A stretch of DNA of 64,000 nt from Mesorhizobium sp. J8 (GCF_016591715.1 NZ_AP024109.1:2604001-2668000); one strand, 5' to 3'. Numbered from the stretch's first letter, positions 53,127 to 63,480 are shown. Notes: generated by a model from the sequence alone, not told the origin. A program made the numbers and translations.

Positions 53127-54275
53127 TCAGCCGAGCAGGTTGCGCGCCGTGCGCATGAATATTCTGGAGCCGATCGGGATGAGGTCGTCCGGGAAGTCGT
53201 AGTCTGGATTGTGAAGCGACGGATGCCGCTCCCCGGCACCGAGGAAGAACATCGCCGACTTCGCATTGTGGCCGAAGATGCCGAAATCCTCGGAGGCGCG
53301 CATCGGCAGCGCCTCTTCGCTGCGCGCAACGCCTTCCTCATCGAGCGCGCGGTTGAGGTGCTCGACCGCATCCGGCGCGTTGACGCTGGCGACGAAGATT
53401 TCGTGATAGTCGAAGCGCACCGAGAGCCTGTGCTTGGCGGCGATCTTCGCGCCAAGCGCTTCCGCGGCGGCGACCTGCTCGGCCATGCGTTCGTCGCGGC
53501 GGGTGCGCAGCGTCGCCCACACCTCCGCATAGCCGGGCGCAATGCCGAACACGGCTTCGCCCATCGCGCAATGGGTGACGGTGACCATGCCGAAATCCTC
53601 GTCAGTGGAGGTTCCGCGTCCGAGCGCGGGCAGCGCCGGCATCAGCTCGCTCACCGCCGGCATCGGCGAGATGCCGGTCTCCGGCATCGAGGAATGCGCG
53701 GTCTTGCCTTCGAGCACGATGCGCATGCCGCGCGAGGCGCAGTTGACGGTGCCGGCCTTCAGCCGCACCTCGCCGAACGGCACGCCCGGCAGATTGTGCA
53801 GCGAGAAGGCAAAGTCCGGCTGGATCTCGCCAAAGCGCGGGTCGGCGACGACCCCGGCCGCGCCATTGCCGGTTTCCTCCGCCGGCTGGAACATCAAGAC
53901 GACGCGCCCGCGCGCCGGCCTCTCGCGCCCAAGCTGCCGGCCGAGCGCCGCCAGGATCGCGGTGTGCCCGTCATGGCCGCACATATGCGACTTGCCCGGC
54001 ACCTGCGAGGCATGCTCGACACCCGAAAGCTCCTCGATCGGCAGCGCGTCGAGCTCCGAGCGGAACAGCACCGTCGGCCCGGCCTTCCCGCTATCATAGA
54101 CCGCAGCCACGCCATGGCCGCCGAGCCCGGTCAACACCTTGTCCGGCCCCGTATCGGCGAGGAAGCTCACCACCTCCTTCGCGGTCTTTTCCTCCTCATT
54201 CGAGATTTCCGGCTGCCGGTGCAGCTTGCGTCGCCATTCCGTGAGCTCGATGAGGTCGCGATTGGTTAGGGTCAT
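53127..54275 (-). CDS. M20-family amidohydrolase
   Basis: A 382-residue metallopeptidase of the hippurate hydrolase/IAA-amino acid hydrolase group. Metal-binding motifs MCGHDGHTAI and the EETGNGAAG segment are visible; a dimerisation domain lies between. It removes acyl groups from N-acyl amino acids; substrate unknown. GTTGGAAG is ahead of the ATG. Confidence 0.93.
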   Translation of the reverse strand: MTLTNRDLIELTEWRRKLHRQPEISNEEEKTAKEVVSFLADTGPDKVLTGLGGHGVAAVYDSGKAGPTVLFRSELDALPIEELSGVEHASQVPGKSHMCGHDGHTAILAALGRQLGRERPARGRVVLMFQPAEETGNGAAGVVADPRFGEIQPDFAFSLHNLPGVPFGEVRLKAGTVNCASRGMRIVLEGKTAHSSMPETGISPMPAVSELMPALPALGRGTSTDEDFGMVTVTHCAMGEAVFGIAPGYAEVWATLRTRRDERMAEQVAAAEALGAKIAAKHRLSVRFDYHEIFVASVNAPDAVEHLNRALDEEGVARSEEALPMRASEDFGIFGHNAKSAMFFLGAGERHPSLHNPDYDFPDDLIPIGSRIFMRTARNLLG

Positions 54276-54426
54276 GATCTTCCAACTCCACTAGCCATCG
54301 AGCCACACAAACACGACAGGATTCGCCCGTGCCGTGCCATGCGGACCAATTCCGGTAGTCCACTGGGAATTTCCGTTCAACGGCTAAAGAACTTCTCGGT
54401 CGGGCCGAGGCTCCATGCCTGATGGG

Positions 54427-56034
54427 CTATTCCGGCAGTCCCGCCGCCCTCAGGGCGCCGGTTACATCGTCGATGATTTCAGGCGCAATTCCGACCGCTT
54501 CCGACCAACCGCCGATGGTGAAATGCGGGTCGAGCGCCATCAGCCGCTTGGCCGAGACCTTTGCCTCATCGATCCGTCCAAGCCGCGCCAGCGGCGCCGC
54601 CAGCCAGCCATGCAGGATGCTGAAGCCCGGATTCATCTCGACTGCCCGGCGGCCGGCGGCGACCGCCTGCTCATGTCGGCCGGCCAGGAAATTGGCAAAG
54701 CCGATAATGCCTTGCGGCACGCAGCTCATGGCGTCCATCGGGCTGAGCCGCATCGCCTTTTCGCACCAGTCGATGGCGCGCGCTGCGTCGCCGCCATAGG
54801 CCACCGGCACGCAGCCGAAGGCATAGACGAAAGCGCAGGAGGCGCTGAGCGAAAGCGCTGCAGCAAAGGCCTCGTCGGCCAGCCCGCGGTCGTGCTCGAC
54901 CAGGCCGATGGTGAAGCCGGCCAGGGCCAGCGCCATCGCGTCGCCCGAGCCGTGCTCGATCGCCGCGTGGGCATGGCGGGCCGCCTTGTCGCGATGCTCG
55001 GCCTTCAGGCCGCCGCGGATGAACAGCGTCTGGTGCGCCCAGGCGGCGAAGCCGTGCGCCAGCGCATAGGTCGGCTCTATGGCGAGGGCCTGGTCGAGCA
55101 GTGGCAGTCCCTTGGCCGCGCCCTGAGGCATGAAGGTGTAGACGTCGGGAAGCGCCCGCAACAGAAGATCATAGGCGTCGAGGCTGTCGGGGCGCTTGCG
55201 CCTGACACGCTCGATCTCGACGCGACGCAGGTTGGGCTCGATCGCCGCCACCACGGCGACGGTGATCTCGTCCTGCAGCGCGAACACATCGGTAAGATCG
55301 CGATCGTAGCGCTCGGCCCAAAGATGGCCGCCATCCTCGGCGTCGATCAACTGGCCGGTGATGCGCACGCGGCTGCCCACCTTGCGCACCGAGCCTTCCA
55401 GCACATAGCGCACGCCGAGTTCCCGCCCGACCTGCTTCACATCCACCGCGCGGCCCTTGTAGGTGAAGCTCGAGTTCCGCGCGATGACGAACAGCCAGCG
55501 GATGCGTGATAGGCCGGTGATGATGTCCTCGACCATGCCGTCGGCGAAATAATCCTGCTCCGGATCGCCGCTCATGTTCTGGAAGGGCAGCACGGCAATG
55601 GAGGGACGACCGGGAATTTCGGGGCAGGGGGCAGCTTGCTCCGCCGTGCCGGCACCCTGCGCGCCGCCGTCCTCGCGCACCGTGCCGACGAAGCGCAGCC
55701 CCCTGCGCAGGATGGTGCGGATCAGCCGCTGGTCCTCGCCATTGTCGCTGAGCGCGCCGCGGGCGGCATTGATGCGGCTGGCCAAGGTGGCGTCGGACAC
55801 GATCCGGCCCTGCCAGACGGCGTCGACCAGATCGTCCTTGCTCACGACCCTGTCGCGGTTGCGGATCAGATATTGCAGAAGATCGAATACTTGCGGCTCG
55901 ACGGCGATCAGGTCGTTGCCTCGGCGCAATTCGCGCCGGTCGCCGTCCAGGGCAAAGTCCTCGAAATGATACGCCAAAATCGATTGCTCCGGGCCGCGCC
56001 GTGAATATGCGGACACTCTAATCGCGTCGGGCAT
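54427..56034 (-). CDS. CadC-like winged-helix regulator with TPR repeats
   Basis: A 535-residue regulator. An OmpR/CadC-type winged helix (PQVFDLLQYLIRNRDRVV, SDATLASRINAARGAL) spans residues 20-115. A TolB-like domain (PSIAVLPFQNMSGD) and a C-terminal region of TPR-like helices follow. It lacks a transmembrane span, unlike CadC, so it probably works in the cytoplasm. Target genes are unknown; the divergent alpha/beta hydrolase is the nearest. Confidence 0.88.
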   Translation of the reverse strand: MPDAIRVSAYSRRGPEQSILAYHFEDFALDGDRRELRRGNDLIAVEPQVFDLLQYLIRNRDRVVSKDDLVDAVWQGRIVSDATLASRINAARGALSDNGEDQRLIRTILRRGLRFVGTVREDGGAQGAGTAEQAAPCPEIPGRPSIAVLPFQNMSGDPEQDYFADGMVEDIITGLSRIRWLFVIARNSSFTYKGRAVDVKQVGRELGVRYVLEGSVRKVGSRVRITGQLIDAEDGGHLWAERYDRDLTDVFALQDEITVAVVAAIEPNLRRVEIERVRRKRPDSLDAYDLLLRALPDVYTFMPQGAAKGLPLLDQALAIEPTYALAHGFAAWAHQTLFIRGGLKAEHRDKAARHAHAAIEHGSGDAMALALAGFTIGLVEHDRGLADEAFAAALSLSASCAFVYAFGCVPVAYGGDAARAIDWCEKAMRLSPMDAMSCVPQGIIGFANFLAGRHEQAVAAGRRAVEMNPGFSILHGWLAAPLARLGRIDEAKVSAKRLMALDPHFTIGGWSEAVGIAPEIIDDVTGALRAAGLPE

Positions 56035-56163
56035 GCAAAATCAAAGCGATCTCAAGGGAAAATCAAGAGGTCCTGAAGGCCGCCTGAAAGCGAGCTCGGC
56101 CTCTCCGTCGCATAGTTCTCCTGCAAGCAACGCAAACAAACGCTTTTGAAAAGGAGAACTCAA

Positions 56164-56919
56164 ATGTCTACCGCTGCAATCATCGCTTCCGCCGCCTTGG
56201 CCCTCGGCGTCGCCGCCGGAACGGCAAGTGCCCAGCCTGCGAAATCCGTCGTCCTCGTCCATGGCGGCTTCGTCGACGGTTCCGGCTGGGAGGGTGTCTA
56301 TAAGATCCTCAAGAAGGACGGTTACGACGTCACCATCGTCCAGAACCCGACCACATCGCTCGCCGACGACGTCGCCGTCACCAAGCGCGCCATCGCCGCC
56401 GCCAAGGGCGACGTCATCCTGGTCGGCCATTCCTATGGCGGCGTCGTGGTCTCGGAAGCCGGCACCGATCCTAAAGTGAAGAGCGTCGTCTACATCGCGG
56501 CCTTCGCCGCCGATGCCGGCGAGTCGGTCTCGAGCCTGATCGCCAACCCGCCTCCCGGCGCCGCGGTGCCGCCGATCCTTCCGCCTGTCGACGGCTTCCT
56601 GATGCTGGACAAGGCGAAGTTCGCCGCTTCGTTCGCCGCCGACGTCAGGCCCGAGCTCGCCTCGTTCATGGCCGACTCGCAGGTTCCGTGGGGTGTGGCC
56701 GCGCTTGAAGGCAAGGTCACCAAGCCGGCCTGGAAGGTGAAGCCGTCATGGTACCTCGTTGCCACCGACGACCACATGATCCCGCCGCCGGCGCAGCGCC
56801 AGATGGCCGGCCGCGCCAAGGCGACGACGGTGGAAGTGCCCGGCAGCCACGCCGTCTACGTCTCCAATCCCAAGGCCGTCGCCGACCTCATCGAAAAGGC
56901 GGCAGCCGGGACGAAGTGA
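56164..56919 (+). CDS. Exported alpha/beta hydrolase
   Basis: A 251-residue hydrolase with a signal peptide ending at TASAQP (residue 21). The nucleophile elbow is GHSYGG, with catalytic histidine in PGSHAVYVS. The fold is that of the esterase or methylesterase-like group. AAGGAGA sits 7 bases before the ATG. A terminator follows. Confidence 0.9.
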   Translation: MSTAAIIASAALALGVAAGTASAQPAKSVVLVHGGFVDGSGWEGVYKILKKDGYDVTIVQNPTTSLADDVAVTKRAIAAAKGDVILVGHSYGGVVVSEAGTDPKVKSVVYIAAFAADAGESVSSLIANPPPGAAVPPILPPVDGFLMLDKAKFAASFAADVRPELASFMADSQVPWGVAALEGKVTKPAWKVKPSWYLVATDDHMIPPPAQRQMAGRAKATTVEVPGSHAVYVSNPKAVADLIEKAAAGTK

Positions 56920-56942
56920 ACCGCATACGGACCACCAAATAC

Positions 56943-56974
56943 AACCCGGGCGCCTGGCGGCGCCCGGGTTTTCT
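56943..56974 (+). terminator. Rho-independent terminator
   Basis: A 12-base-pair stem AACCCGGGCGCC/GGCGCCCGGGTT with a 4-base loop and a short T run. It lies 23 bases after the hydrolase stop. Confidence 0.88.
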
Positions 56975-57064
56975 GTCCACTGTGCGTCGCCAATCGCAAA
57001 AATGCGACGTAAACCGCTGAAATCCTTAACACGATTTTCATCCCGCTTGCCTACCCACTAGGGC

Positions 57065-59035
57065 ATGGACAGGCATGACGAGCGGCTGGCGGCGGGTCCC
57101 TCTTCCGGGGGACGCGGCGGAGCCGTGGACGCAGGCATCTTGCGCGACCAGCTTGCGGATCTGAGCAAGGGCGTCTTCATCTCGATGCCCATAGGCACGG
57201 TGCTCTCGGGCCTGATCCTGGCGGTGCAGCTCTTGTCGGGCGGCGGCCTTGCCGCGGTGCTGTGGTTTATCGCGATCGCCTTGATCAACGGCGCGCGGGT
57301 CGTGCTTGCCGTCGCCCAATCAGGCGCGGCCGACGACAGGCCTCAGGCGGTGGGCGCCCGGCTTTCCCTCTATGGCCTGCTGGCGCTTGCCTCGGGCATC
57401 GCCTGGTCGTTTCTGGCGCTGCTGAGCGACGGATACACGACCAGCCAGGCGCCGCTCTATCTCATCGTGCTTGCCGGCACTGCGGCCGGTTCGGTCACCT
57501 ACGGCAACTCCTACGCACCGGCTTCGATCAATTTCGTCACCCTGCCGCTCCTCACCGCCGCCGGTTTCGTCCTGGCCAGGGGCGGCGTCGAAAACTACGT
57601 GCTCGCCTTCACGATCCTGCTTTTCCTCGGCGGCATGATCAGGAGCGCGCTGCTCGGACAATACCGCTTCCGCGAAACGAGCCGTCTTAAATACGAGGCG
57701 CGCGAATTCGCCGCCGAGATGGAGCGCAACTCCTGGCGCGACCCGCTGACCAACCTGCTCAACCGCTACGGGCTGGAACAGGCCATCGCCAAGCTCGGCC
57801 TTTCCGACGGCCCGTTCGTGGCCATGCTGATCGACCTCGATGGCTTCAAATCCGTCAACGACACTTACGGCCACACCATCGGCGACGGCCTTCTGGTCAA
57901 GGTGGCGCGCCGGATCGAGGACCACGCCCCGCAAGGCGCTACGATCGCGCGCATCGGCGGCGACGAATTCGTGCTGCTTTTCTCCGCCGTCAGGTCGCAG
58001 CAAGCGGCGGGCGCGCTCGCCTCCGCCATCATTGCGGCGATCGCCAATCCGGATCCGGAGCTGAACTCGGTGCGCGTCGGCGCCTCGATCGGCATATACC
58101 AGGCGGAAAAGCCGCAATTGACCGAGATGCTGCTCAAAGCGGATTTCGCGCTATACGCGGCCAAGCGCGGCGGCCGGAACGAACACTGCCTCTTCGACGC
58201 CGGGCTGGACGCTGCCCTGGAGCGCAAGAACCGCATCGAACGCGATTTGCGTGGGGCCATTGAAACCGGCACTCTTTGTTGCTGGTTCCAGCCGCTGGTG
58301 CGGCTCGACACCAACGCGGTCGTCGGCTTCGAGGCGCTGCTGCGCTGGCATCACCATGTCCATGGTGCCATCTCTCCGCCCGAGATCGTCACCGCCGCGC
58401 GTGAAACCGGGCTGCTTTCGCTATTGACCGAGACGGTGTTCTTGAATTGCTGCGCCATGATCGGCGAGCTCGTGACACACGGGCGCCGCGATGTCCGTGT
58501 CGCGATGAACCTCTCGCCGCGCGAGCTCGAGGCCGGCAACGTCGACGACATGATCCTGACCGGCCTGAAGACGAGGAATGTGCCGGCCGCCATGCTCGAG
58601 ATCGAAATCACCGAGGAGGCGCCGGTCGACCGCGACCGGGTCGACGAAAAGGTCGGGCGCCTGGCCGATGCGGGCATATCGATCGTGCTCGACGATTTCG
58701 GCACCGGCTTCTCGACCCTGGTGTCGCTCAAGGACAGACGCATCCGCAAGATCAAGATCGACAAGGATTTCGTGCGCGACCTGGCGAAATCCGTCGAGGA
58801 CCAGGCCGTGGTCGAGGCGGTGATCGGCCTCGGCCGGACGCTGGGCATCGAGGTGATGGCCGAGGGCGTCGAGACCGACGCCGACCGCATGATCCTGCGC
58901 TCGCTGGGCTGCATGATCGGGCAGGGCTATCTGTTTTCGGCGGCGCTCCCGATGCCCGACGCGCTCGCCTTCGACGTCGCCTCCGAGGCGCTTTTCGAGC
59001 CGCTGCGTAGTTCCCGTGGCGGCAACGCCGCTTAG
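57065..59035 (+). CDS. GGDEF-EAL membrane protein (c-di-GMP turnover)
   Basis: A 656-residue protein. About five membrane helices occupy residues 35-205. The GGDEF domain has an intact RIGGDEF at residue 297, without the RxxD inhibitory site in front. The EAL domain has GFEALLRW and later catalytic positions NLSPRE, EITEEAP, DDFGTGFS, and AEGVET, so a phosphodiesterase activity is likely. It could control the PilZ protein encoded at 23843. Confidence 0.92.
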   Translation: MDRHDERLAAGPSSGGRGGAVDAGILRDQLADLSKGVFISMPIGTVLSGLILAVQLLSGGGLAAVLWFIAIALINGARVVLAVAQSGAADDRPQAVGARLSLYGLLALASGIAWSFLALLSDGYTTSQAPLYLIVLAGTAAGSVTYGNSYAPASINFVTLPLLTAAGFVLARGGVENYVLAFTILLFLGGMIRSALLGQYRFRETSRLKYEAREFAAEMERNSWRDPLTNLLNRYGLEQAIAKLGLSDGPFVAMLIDLDGFKSVNDTYGHTIGDGLLVKVARRIEDHAPQGATIARIGGDEFVLLFSAVRSQQAAGALASAIIAAIANPDPELNSVRVGASIGIYQAEKPQLTEMLLKADFALYAAKRGGRNEHCLFDAGLDAALERKNRIERDLRGAIETGTLCCWFQPLVRLDTNAVVGFEALLRWHHHVHGAISPPEIVTAARETGLLSLLTETVFLNCCAMIGELVTHGRRDVRVAMNLSPRELEAGNVDDMILTGLKTRNVPAAMLEIEITEEAPVDRDRVDEKVGRLADAGISIVLDDFGTGFSTLVSLKDRRIRKIKIDKDFVRDLAKSVEDQAVVEAVIGLGRTLGIEVMAEGVETDADRMILRSLGCMIGQGYLFSAALPMPDALAFDVASEALFEPLRSSRGGNAA

Positions 59036-59191
59036 AGGGAGCCTGCTTCGGCACGCGGCACGATTCCGCCAGATCAATCGTGTACGGCAGCGCAGCCCCC
59101 GCTCCGTCCCGGCGAAGTCGAGACGGCCCTCGGCGATTGCCCTGCTGGTCCTACAGGTGAAACCTTTTGATTTTTGGGCCGTTGTCGCGCG

Positions 59192-61345
59192 ATGCCCCCG
59201 GCCAAGCGCAAACTGAAACCGGCTGACAGAGCCACACCGCGCGCCACAAACAAGCGTCCGGTAAAGCCGCGCCAGGTGAAGCAGCGCGGGGAAGCGAAGC
59301 CGCGCGCGGATAGGACGCTGGAAGACAAGGTGCCGGACAAAATTCCGGATGCCAAAGTTCCGGATGCCAAGGCGACGGAGGACAAGGCCCGGCGGCGCAA
59401 GCCACAGACCGACGAGAACCCGCCCAAAGAGAAAGCACCCGCCGATGCCGCGCCGGAGGCCATCGGTCATGCCGGGTCGCCGCCGCCCGAGGCCGCCGAG
59501 CCCGGTCCCGCGCTTTCGCCCGAGGAGGCCGAGCGCGCCCGCAAGAAATACCTGCTCAGGCGCTTCTGGATCAGCGGGCGGGGCTATTGGGGTTTGCGTG
59601 GCGACAAGCTCGCCTGGCCGCTCACGATCGGGCTGCTCACGCTGATCTGCGTCAATGTCGGTTTTCAGTACGGCATCAACCGCTGGAACCGCGCGATCTT
59701 CGATGCCATCGAGCAGCGCGACGCCCACACCGTCTATTGGCTCAGCGCCATCTTCCTGCCGCTGGTCGCCGGCAGCATCAGCCTGGTCGTCGCGCAAGTC
59801 TACCTGCGCATGACCATGCAGCGCCGCTGGCGCTCCTGGCTGACCACGGCGGTGATCCAACGCTGGCTGGCCAGCGGCCGCTACTACCAGCTCAACCTCG
59901 TCAAGGGCGACCACGCCAATCCCGAGGCCCGCCTCACCGAGGATCTGCGCATCGCGACCGAATCGCCGGTCGATTTCGTCGCCGGCGTCCTCAACGCTTT
60001 CCTGTCGGCCTCGACCTTCATCGTCGTCTTGTGGACCATCGGCGGCGCGCTGAGTTTTACCCTTGGCGGCTCCACAATCACCGTGCCCGGCTTTCTCGTC
60101 GTCACCGCGGTCATCTACGCGGCCATCACCTCGACCTCGATGTTCGTCATCGGCCGCCGCTTCGTCCAGCTTTCCGAGGACAAGAACCAGGCCGAAGCCG
60201 AGTTCCGCTACGTGCTGACGCGTGTGCGCGAGAATGGCGAGAGCATCGCGCTGCTGGGCGGCGAGGAAGAGGAGAACGCCGGCATCGACCGCACTTTCGC
60301 CGGCGTGCTCGGCCGCTGGGCGCGGCTCACCGGCCAGCACATGCGCACCACGCTGGTCTCGCAAGGCTCCAGCCTGTTCGCGCCGGTGGTGCCGGTGCTT
60401 CTATGCGCGCCGAAATTCCTCGACGGCTCGATGAGCCTTGGACAGGTCATGCAGGCAGCCTCCGCCTTCGCGCTGGTGCAGGGCGCGTTCGGCTGGCTGG
60501 TCGACAATTATCCCCGGCTCGCCGACTGGAACGCCTCTGCCCACCGCATCGCCTCGCTGATGATGTCGCTCGACGGGCTGGAGCGCGCCGAGAAGAACGA
60601 CCGGCTGGGCCGTATCCAGCGCGGCGAGACCGAGGACGGCGCCATGCTCAGCCTCAAAAATCTTTCCGTGACGCTCGACGACGGCACCTCGGTGGTGAAG
60701 GAAACCGAGGTCGAGATCGAGCCTGGCGAGCGCGTGCTGGTCTCGGGTGAATCCGGCACCGGCAAGTCGACGCTGGTGCGCGCCATCGCGGGGCTGTGGC
60801 CCTGGGGCAGCGGCAACGTCGATTTCCACCCGGGCAAGCGCCTCTTCATGCTGCCGCAGCGCCCCTATATCCCGTCGGGCACGCTGCGCCGCGCCACCGC
60901 CTATCCGGCCGCCGCCGACAACTGGAAGACGAAAGAGATCGAGGCTGCCCTCGACAAGGTCGGCCTTGCCTATCTGAAGGACCGGCTGGAGGAGGAGGCG
61001 CCGTGGGACCAGACGCTGTCGGGCGGCGAGAAGCAGCGCCTGGCCTTCGCCCGCCTTCTGCTGCACGCGCCCGACATCGTCGTGCTCGACGAGGCGACCT
61101 CGGCGCTGGACGAGAAGAGCCAGGACAAGATGATGCAGACGGTGATCCAGGAATTGCCAAGGGTCACCATCGTCAGCGTCGCCCACCGCGCAGAGCTGGA
61201 GGCGTTTCATACGCGAAAGATCACGCTGGAGCGGCGCGAAGGCGGCGCGCGGCTGGTCAGCGATGTGGAGCTGGTTTCGAGGAAGCGGAAGCGCGGGCTG
61301 TTCCAGCGCGCGCTGTGGGGGAGCGGGGTCAATGGCAAAGGGTAG
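59192..61345 (+). CDS. SbmA/YddA-type ABC transporter with long charged N terminus
   Basis: A 717-residue fusion of an SbmA/BacA-like membrane domain with an ABC ATPase, as in YddA and rhizobial BclA-type peptide transporters. The first 120 residues are Lys/Pro/Asp-rich with degenerate repeats (PDKIPDAKVPDAKATEDKA). The ATPase has Walker A SGESGTGKST, signature LSGGE, and Walker B DIVVLDEATSALD. It may import peptides, as BacA-type transporters do. ATG at 59192 is likely. Confidence 0.88.
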   Translation: MPPAKRKLKPADRATPRATNKRPVKPRQVKQRGEAKPRADRTLEDKVPDKIPDAKVPDAKATEDKARRRKPQTDENPPKEKAPADAAPEAIGHAGSPPPEAAEPGPALSPEEAERARKKYLLRRFWISGRGYWGLRGDKLAWPLTIGLLTLICVNVGFQYGINRWNRAIFDAIEQRDAHTVYWLSAIFLPLVAGSISLVVAQVYLRMTMQRRWRSWLTTAVIQRWLASGRYYQLNLVKGDHANPEARLTEDLRIATESPVDFVAGVLNAFLSASTFIVVLWTIGGALSFTLGGSTITVPGFLVVTAVIYAAITSTSMFVIGRRFVQLSEDKNQAEAEFRYVLTRVRENGESIALLGGEEEENAGIDRTFAGVLGRWARLTGQHMRTTLVSQGSSLFAPVVPVLLCAPKFLDGSMSLGQVMQAASAFALVQGAFGWLVDNYPRLADWNASAHRIASLMMSLDGLERAEKNDRLGRIQRGETEDGAMLSLKNLSVTLDDGTSVVKETEVEIEPGERVLVSGESGTGKSTLVRAIAGLWPWGSGNVDFHPGKRLFMLPQRPYIPSGTLRRATAYPAAADNWKTKEIEAALDKVGLAYLKDRLEEEAPWDQTLSGGEKQRLAFARLLLHAPDIVVLDEATSALDEKSQDKMMQTVIQELPRVTIVSVAHRAELEAFHTRKITLERREGGARLVSDVELVSRKRKRGLFQRALWGSGVNGKG

Positions 61346-61456
61346 GGGAGCGCCGTCCGCGACCTGGCACAACCTCCGCACCGGCCGACAAGCTTGACGC
61401 CGTCCGGCACGGCGTCTGTAATCGCGGCGAACCCCGCCGACAGGAGGACGCCACCC

Positions 61457-62431
61457 ATGGAAAAGATCATCCTCGACTGCGATCCGGGGCACGACGACGC
61501 CATCGCCATCCTGCTGGCGGCCGGCAATCCAAACATCGACCTGCTCGGCATCACCACGGTTTCGGGCAACCACAATGTCGAGAACACCACGCGCAACGCG
61601 CTCTCGACCTGCACTGCCTACGGCATCAAGGTGCCGGTGGCGAAGGGCTCGCCCGGTCCCTTGGTCAGCGACCAGGTGCTGGCCGTCGAGATCCATGGCG
61701 AGACCGGGCTCGACGGCCCCGAGCTGCCGCCGGCCTCCTTCGATCTCGACAGGCGCCATGCGGTCGACTTCATCATCGACACCGTCATGGCGCATGAGCC
61801 GAAAACCGTCACGCTGGTGCCGGTCGGCCCCTATACCAACATCGCGCTCGCCGCCCGCAAGGACCCGCGCATCGTCGGGCGGGTGAAGAAGGTGGTAGCC
61901 ATGGGCGGCAGCTTCACGCGCGGCAACATCACGCCCGCGGCAGAGTTCAACGTCTATGCCGATCCCGAGGCGGCCGACGTGGTGTTCCGCGCCGGCTGGG
62001 ACGTCACCATGGTGGGGCTCGACCTGACGCACCAGGCCCTGGCCACGCCCGAGTTGCAGGACAGGGTGCGCGCCGTCGGCGGCCCGATCGCCAAGTTCAT
62101 CCTCGACATCTGGGAGTTCATCGCGACCACCCATGGCGGTCTCTTGCAGATCGCATATCCCGCCGTCCATGACGCCTGCTGCGTCGCGGCCATAATCGAC
62201 CCGGGCGTCTTCACCACCGAGAAGGCCGATATCCGCGTCGAGACAGCCGGCCGCTGGACCAAGGGCATGACGGTCTGCAATTTCGAGAAGATGGGCGGCA
62301 TGCGCCATTTCGGCGGCACGTCGAGCGAGCAGGTGAACTTCCGCCACACCGTGGCGATGAAGCTCGACCACCGGAAATTCTGCGACCTCATCGTCGACGC
62401 GCTCGAGCGGCTCGCCAGCAAGAAGGCATGA
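61457..62431 (+). CDS. Nucleoside hydrolase
   Basis: A 324-residue enzyme of the inosine-uridine hydrolase family. The calcium-binding DCDPGHDDA motif is at residues 7-15, and a conserved GGSFTRGNITPAAEFNVYADPEAA block follows. It cuts ribonucleosides into base and ribose. The histidine in VHDACCV marks the general-acid region of this group. GGAGG lies upstream of the ATG. Confidence 0.93.
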   Translation: MEKIILDCDPGHDDAIAILLAAGNPNIDLLGITTVSGNHNVENTTRNALSTCTAYGIKVPVAKGSPGPLVSDQVLAVEIHGETGLDGPELPPASFDLDRRHAVDFIIDTVMAHEPKTVTLVPVGPYTNIALAARKDPRIVGRVKKVVAMGGSFTRGNITPAAEFNVYADPEAADVVFRAGWDVTMVGLDLTHQALATPELQDRVRAVGGPIAKFILDIWEFIATTHGGLLQIAYPAVHDACCVAAIIDPGVFTTEKADIRVETAGRWTKGMTVCNFEKMGGMRHFGGTSSEQVNFRHTVAMKLDHRKFCDLIVDALERLASKKA

Positions 62432-62718
62432 GCCGCCTCGCACTTTCAAAACGGGTATAAAACAGTCGGGCGGGCGCCTGGGCGTAGCCTTCCGTCCAGA
62501 ATTGCGTAAAAGAAAATATTGGCTCGGCGGTTCGATGAAGCGCCGAACCCCCTTTCGAAAGGCTGCCGGGAGCTGCAGCCGCGGAAGAGCATCGAGACGG
62601 ATGTCGGTTGGGAGCGGCCGATCCGCTCGGGCGAAAAGGAAGGGGTGGCGGGAATGGAGCGCCGAGCCCGCGCGTTCCTGCGGCATTACCGGCGGCGGGC
62701 AAAGGAGGACAGGACATA
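62432..62718. other. Intergenic region with partial dispersed repeat
   Basis: About 290 bases between the nucleoside hydrolase and sulfotransferase genes. CCTTCCGTCCAGAATTGCGT at about 62488-62507 followed by AAAAG is a partial copy of the repeat at 22592-22651 and 50052-50100. No gene is supported here. Confidence 0.55.
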
Positions 62719-63480
62719 TTGAAGGGGGTTGCGGTTTTAACCGAGGGAAGAAGCGGTTCGAACTGGCTTGGAAGTCTCACCAATGCGACGGGCATCATGG
62801 GCCGCTCAGGAGAATGGCTGAAGCAGCTCCATCTCGGTCCGGAGCCGCGCCGATACGATGTGCTCGAGGAGACGGTGATCCGCGAAGCCTCGACCGCCAA
62901 CGGCCGCTTCGCCATCAAGGTGTTTCCGCGCCATCTGAGCTGGTCGAAGGGCAAGTGCGGCAAGGACTTCCTGCTGGAAGTTCGAAAGAAAAGCGATCTG
63001 GGCTTCATCCTGCTCGAACGCCGCGATCGGCTGAGGCAGGCCATTTCCTTCTACCGCGCCAGCGTCTCGCTCTTATGGACGAGCCGCGACAAGGGAGCCG
63101 AATCGCCCGTTCCCTACAGCTTCGCCGGCATCAGCCAGGCCTTCTTCCAGATCGAGCAGAGCTATGCGTTCTGGCGGGCCTATGTGGATCTTTCGCAATT
63201 GCACCACCGGCATTTCTTCTACGAGGATCTGTTGCCGGAACCGAGGCCCTACCTCGAAGCCGTCGCTGAATTGCTCGATGTTCCGGCGCCGGCAACCGTG
63301 CCGGTCTCTCAACTCAGGATCCAGCGCGATGACCTGACCGAGGATTGGGTGGCGCGCTTTCGGCAGGAGGCCGCGATGAAAGGCGCCATCGAGGCGATCG
63401 AGGAGGCGCCGGTGCCGCGCACGCTGGAGAATTTCGCCCGCATCGCCATGAAGCGGCCTTTGAACAGAAGACGGTTCTGA
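62719..63480 (+). CDS. Stf0-type sulfotransferase family protein
   Basis: A 253-residue protein of the Stf0 family. The PAPS-binding loop reads TEGRSGSNWLG near the N terminus, and SDLGFILLERRDRLRQAISFYRA is the 3-prime phosphate region. Family members add sulfate to trehalose or lipopolysaccharide. The start appears to be TTG at 62719, with GGAGGACAGG upstream; earlier frame residues are not protein-like. Possibly acts on surface sugars. Confidence 0.8.
   Translation: MKGVAVLTEGRSGSNWLGSLTNATGIMGRSGEWLKQLHLGPEPRRYDVLEETVIREASTANGRFAIKVFPRHLSWSKGKCGKDFLLEVRKKSDLGFILLERRDRLRQAISFYRASVSLLWTSRDKGAESPVPYSFAGISQAFFQIEQSYAFWRAYVDLSQLHHRHFFYEDLLPEPRPYLEAVAELLDVPAPATVPVSQLRIQRDDLTEDWVARFRQEAAMKGAIEAIEEAPVPRTLENFARIAMKRPLNRRRF

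Noticed and set aside
58421-60364. 647-codon minus-strand frame
   Set aside because: Overlaps the EAL domain and the ABC transporter fully; composition is typical of GC-rich antisense frames.
60401-62686. 761-codon minus-strand frame
   Set aside because: Runs opposite the ABC transporter and the nucleoside hydrolase, both with clear motifs.
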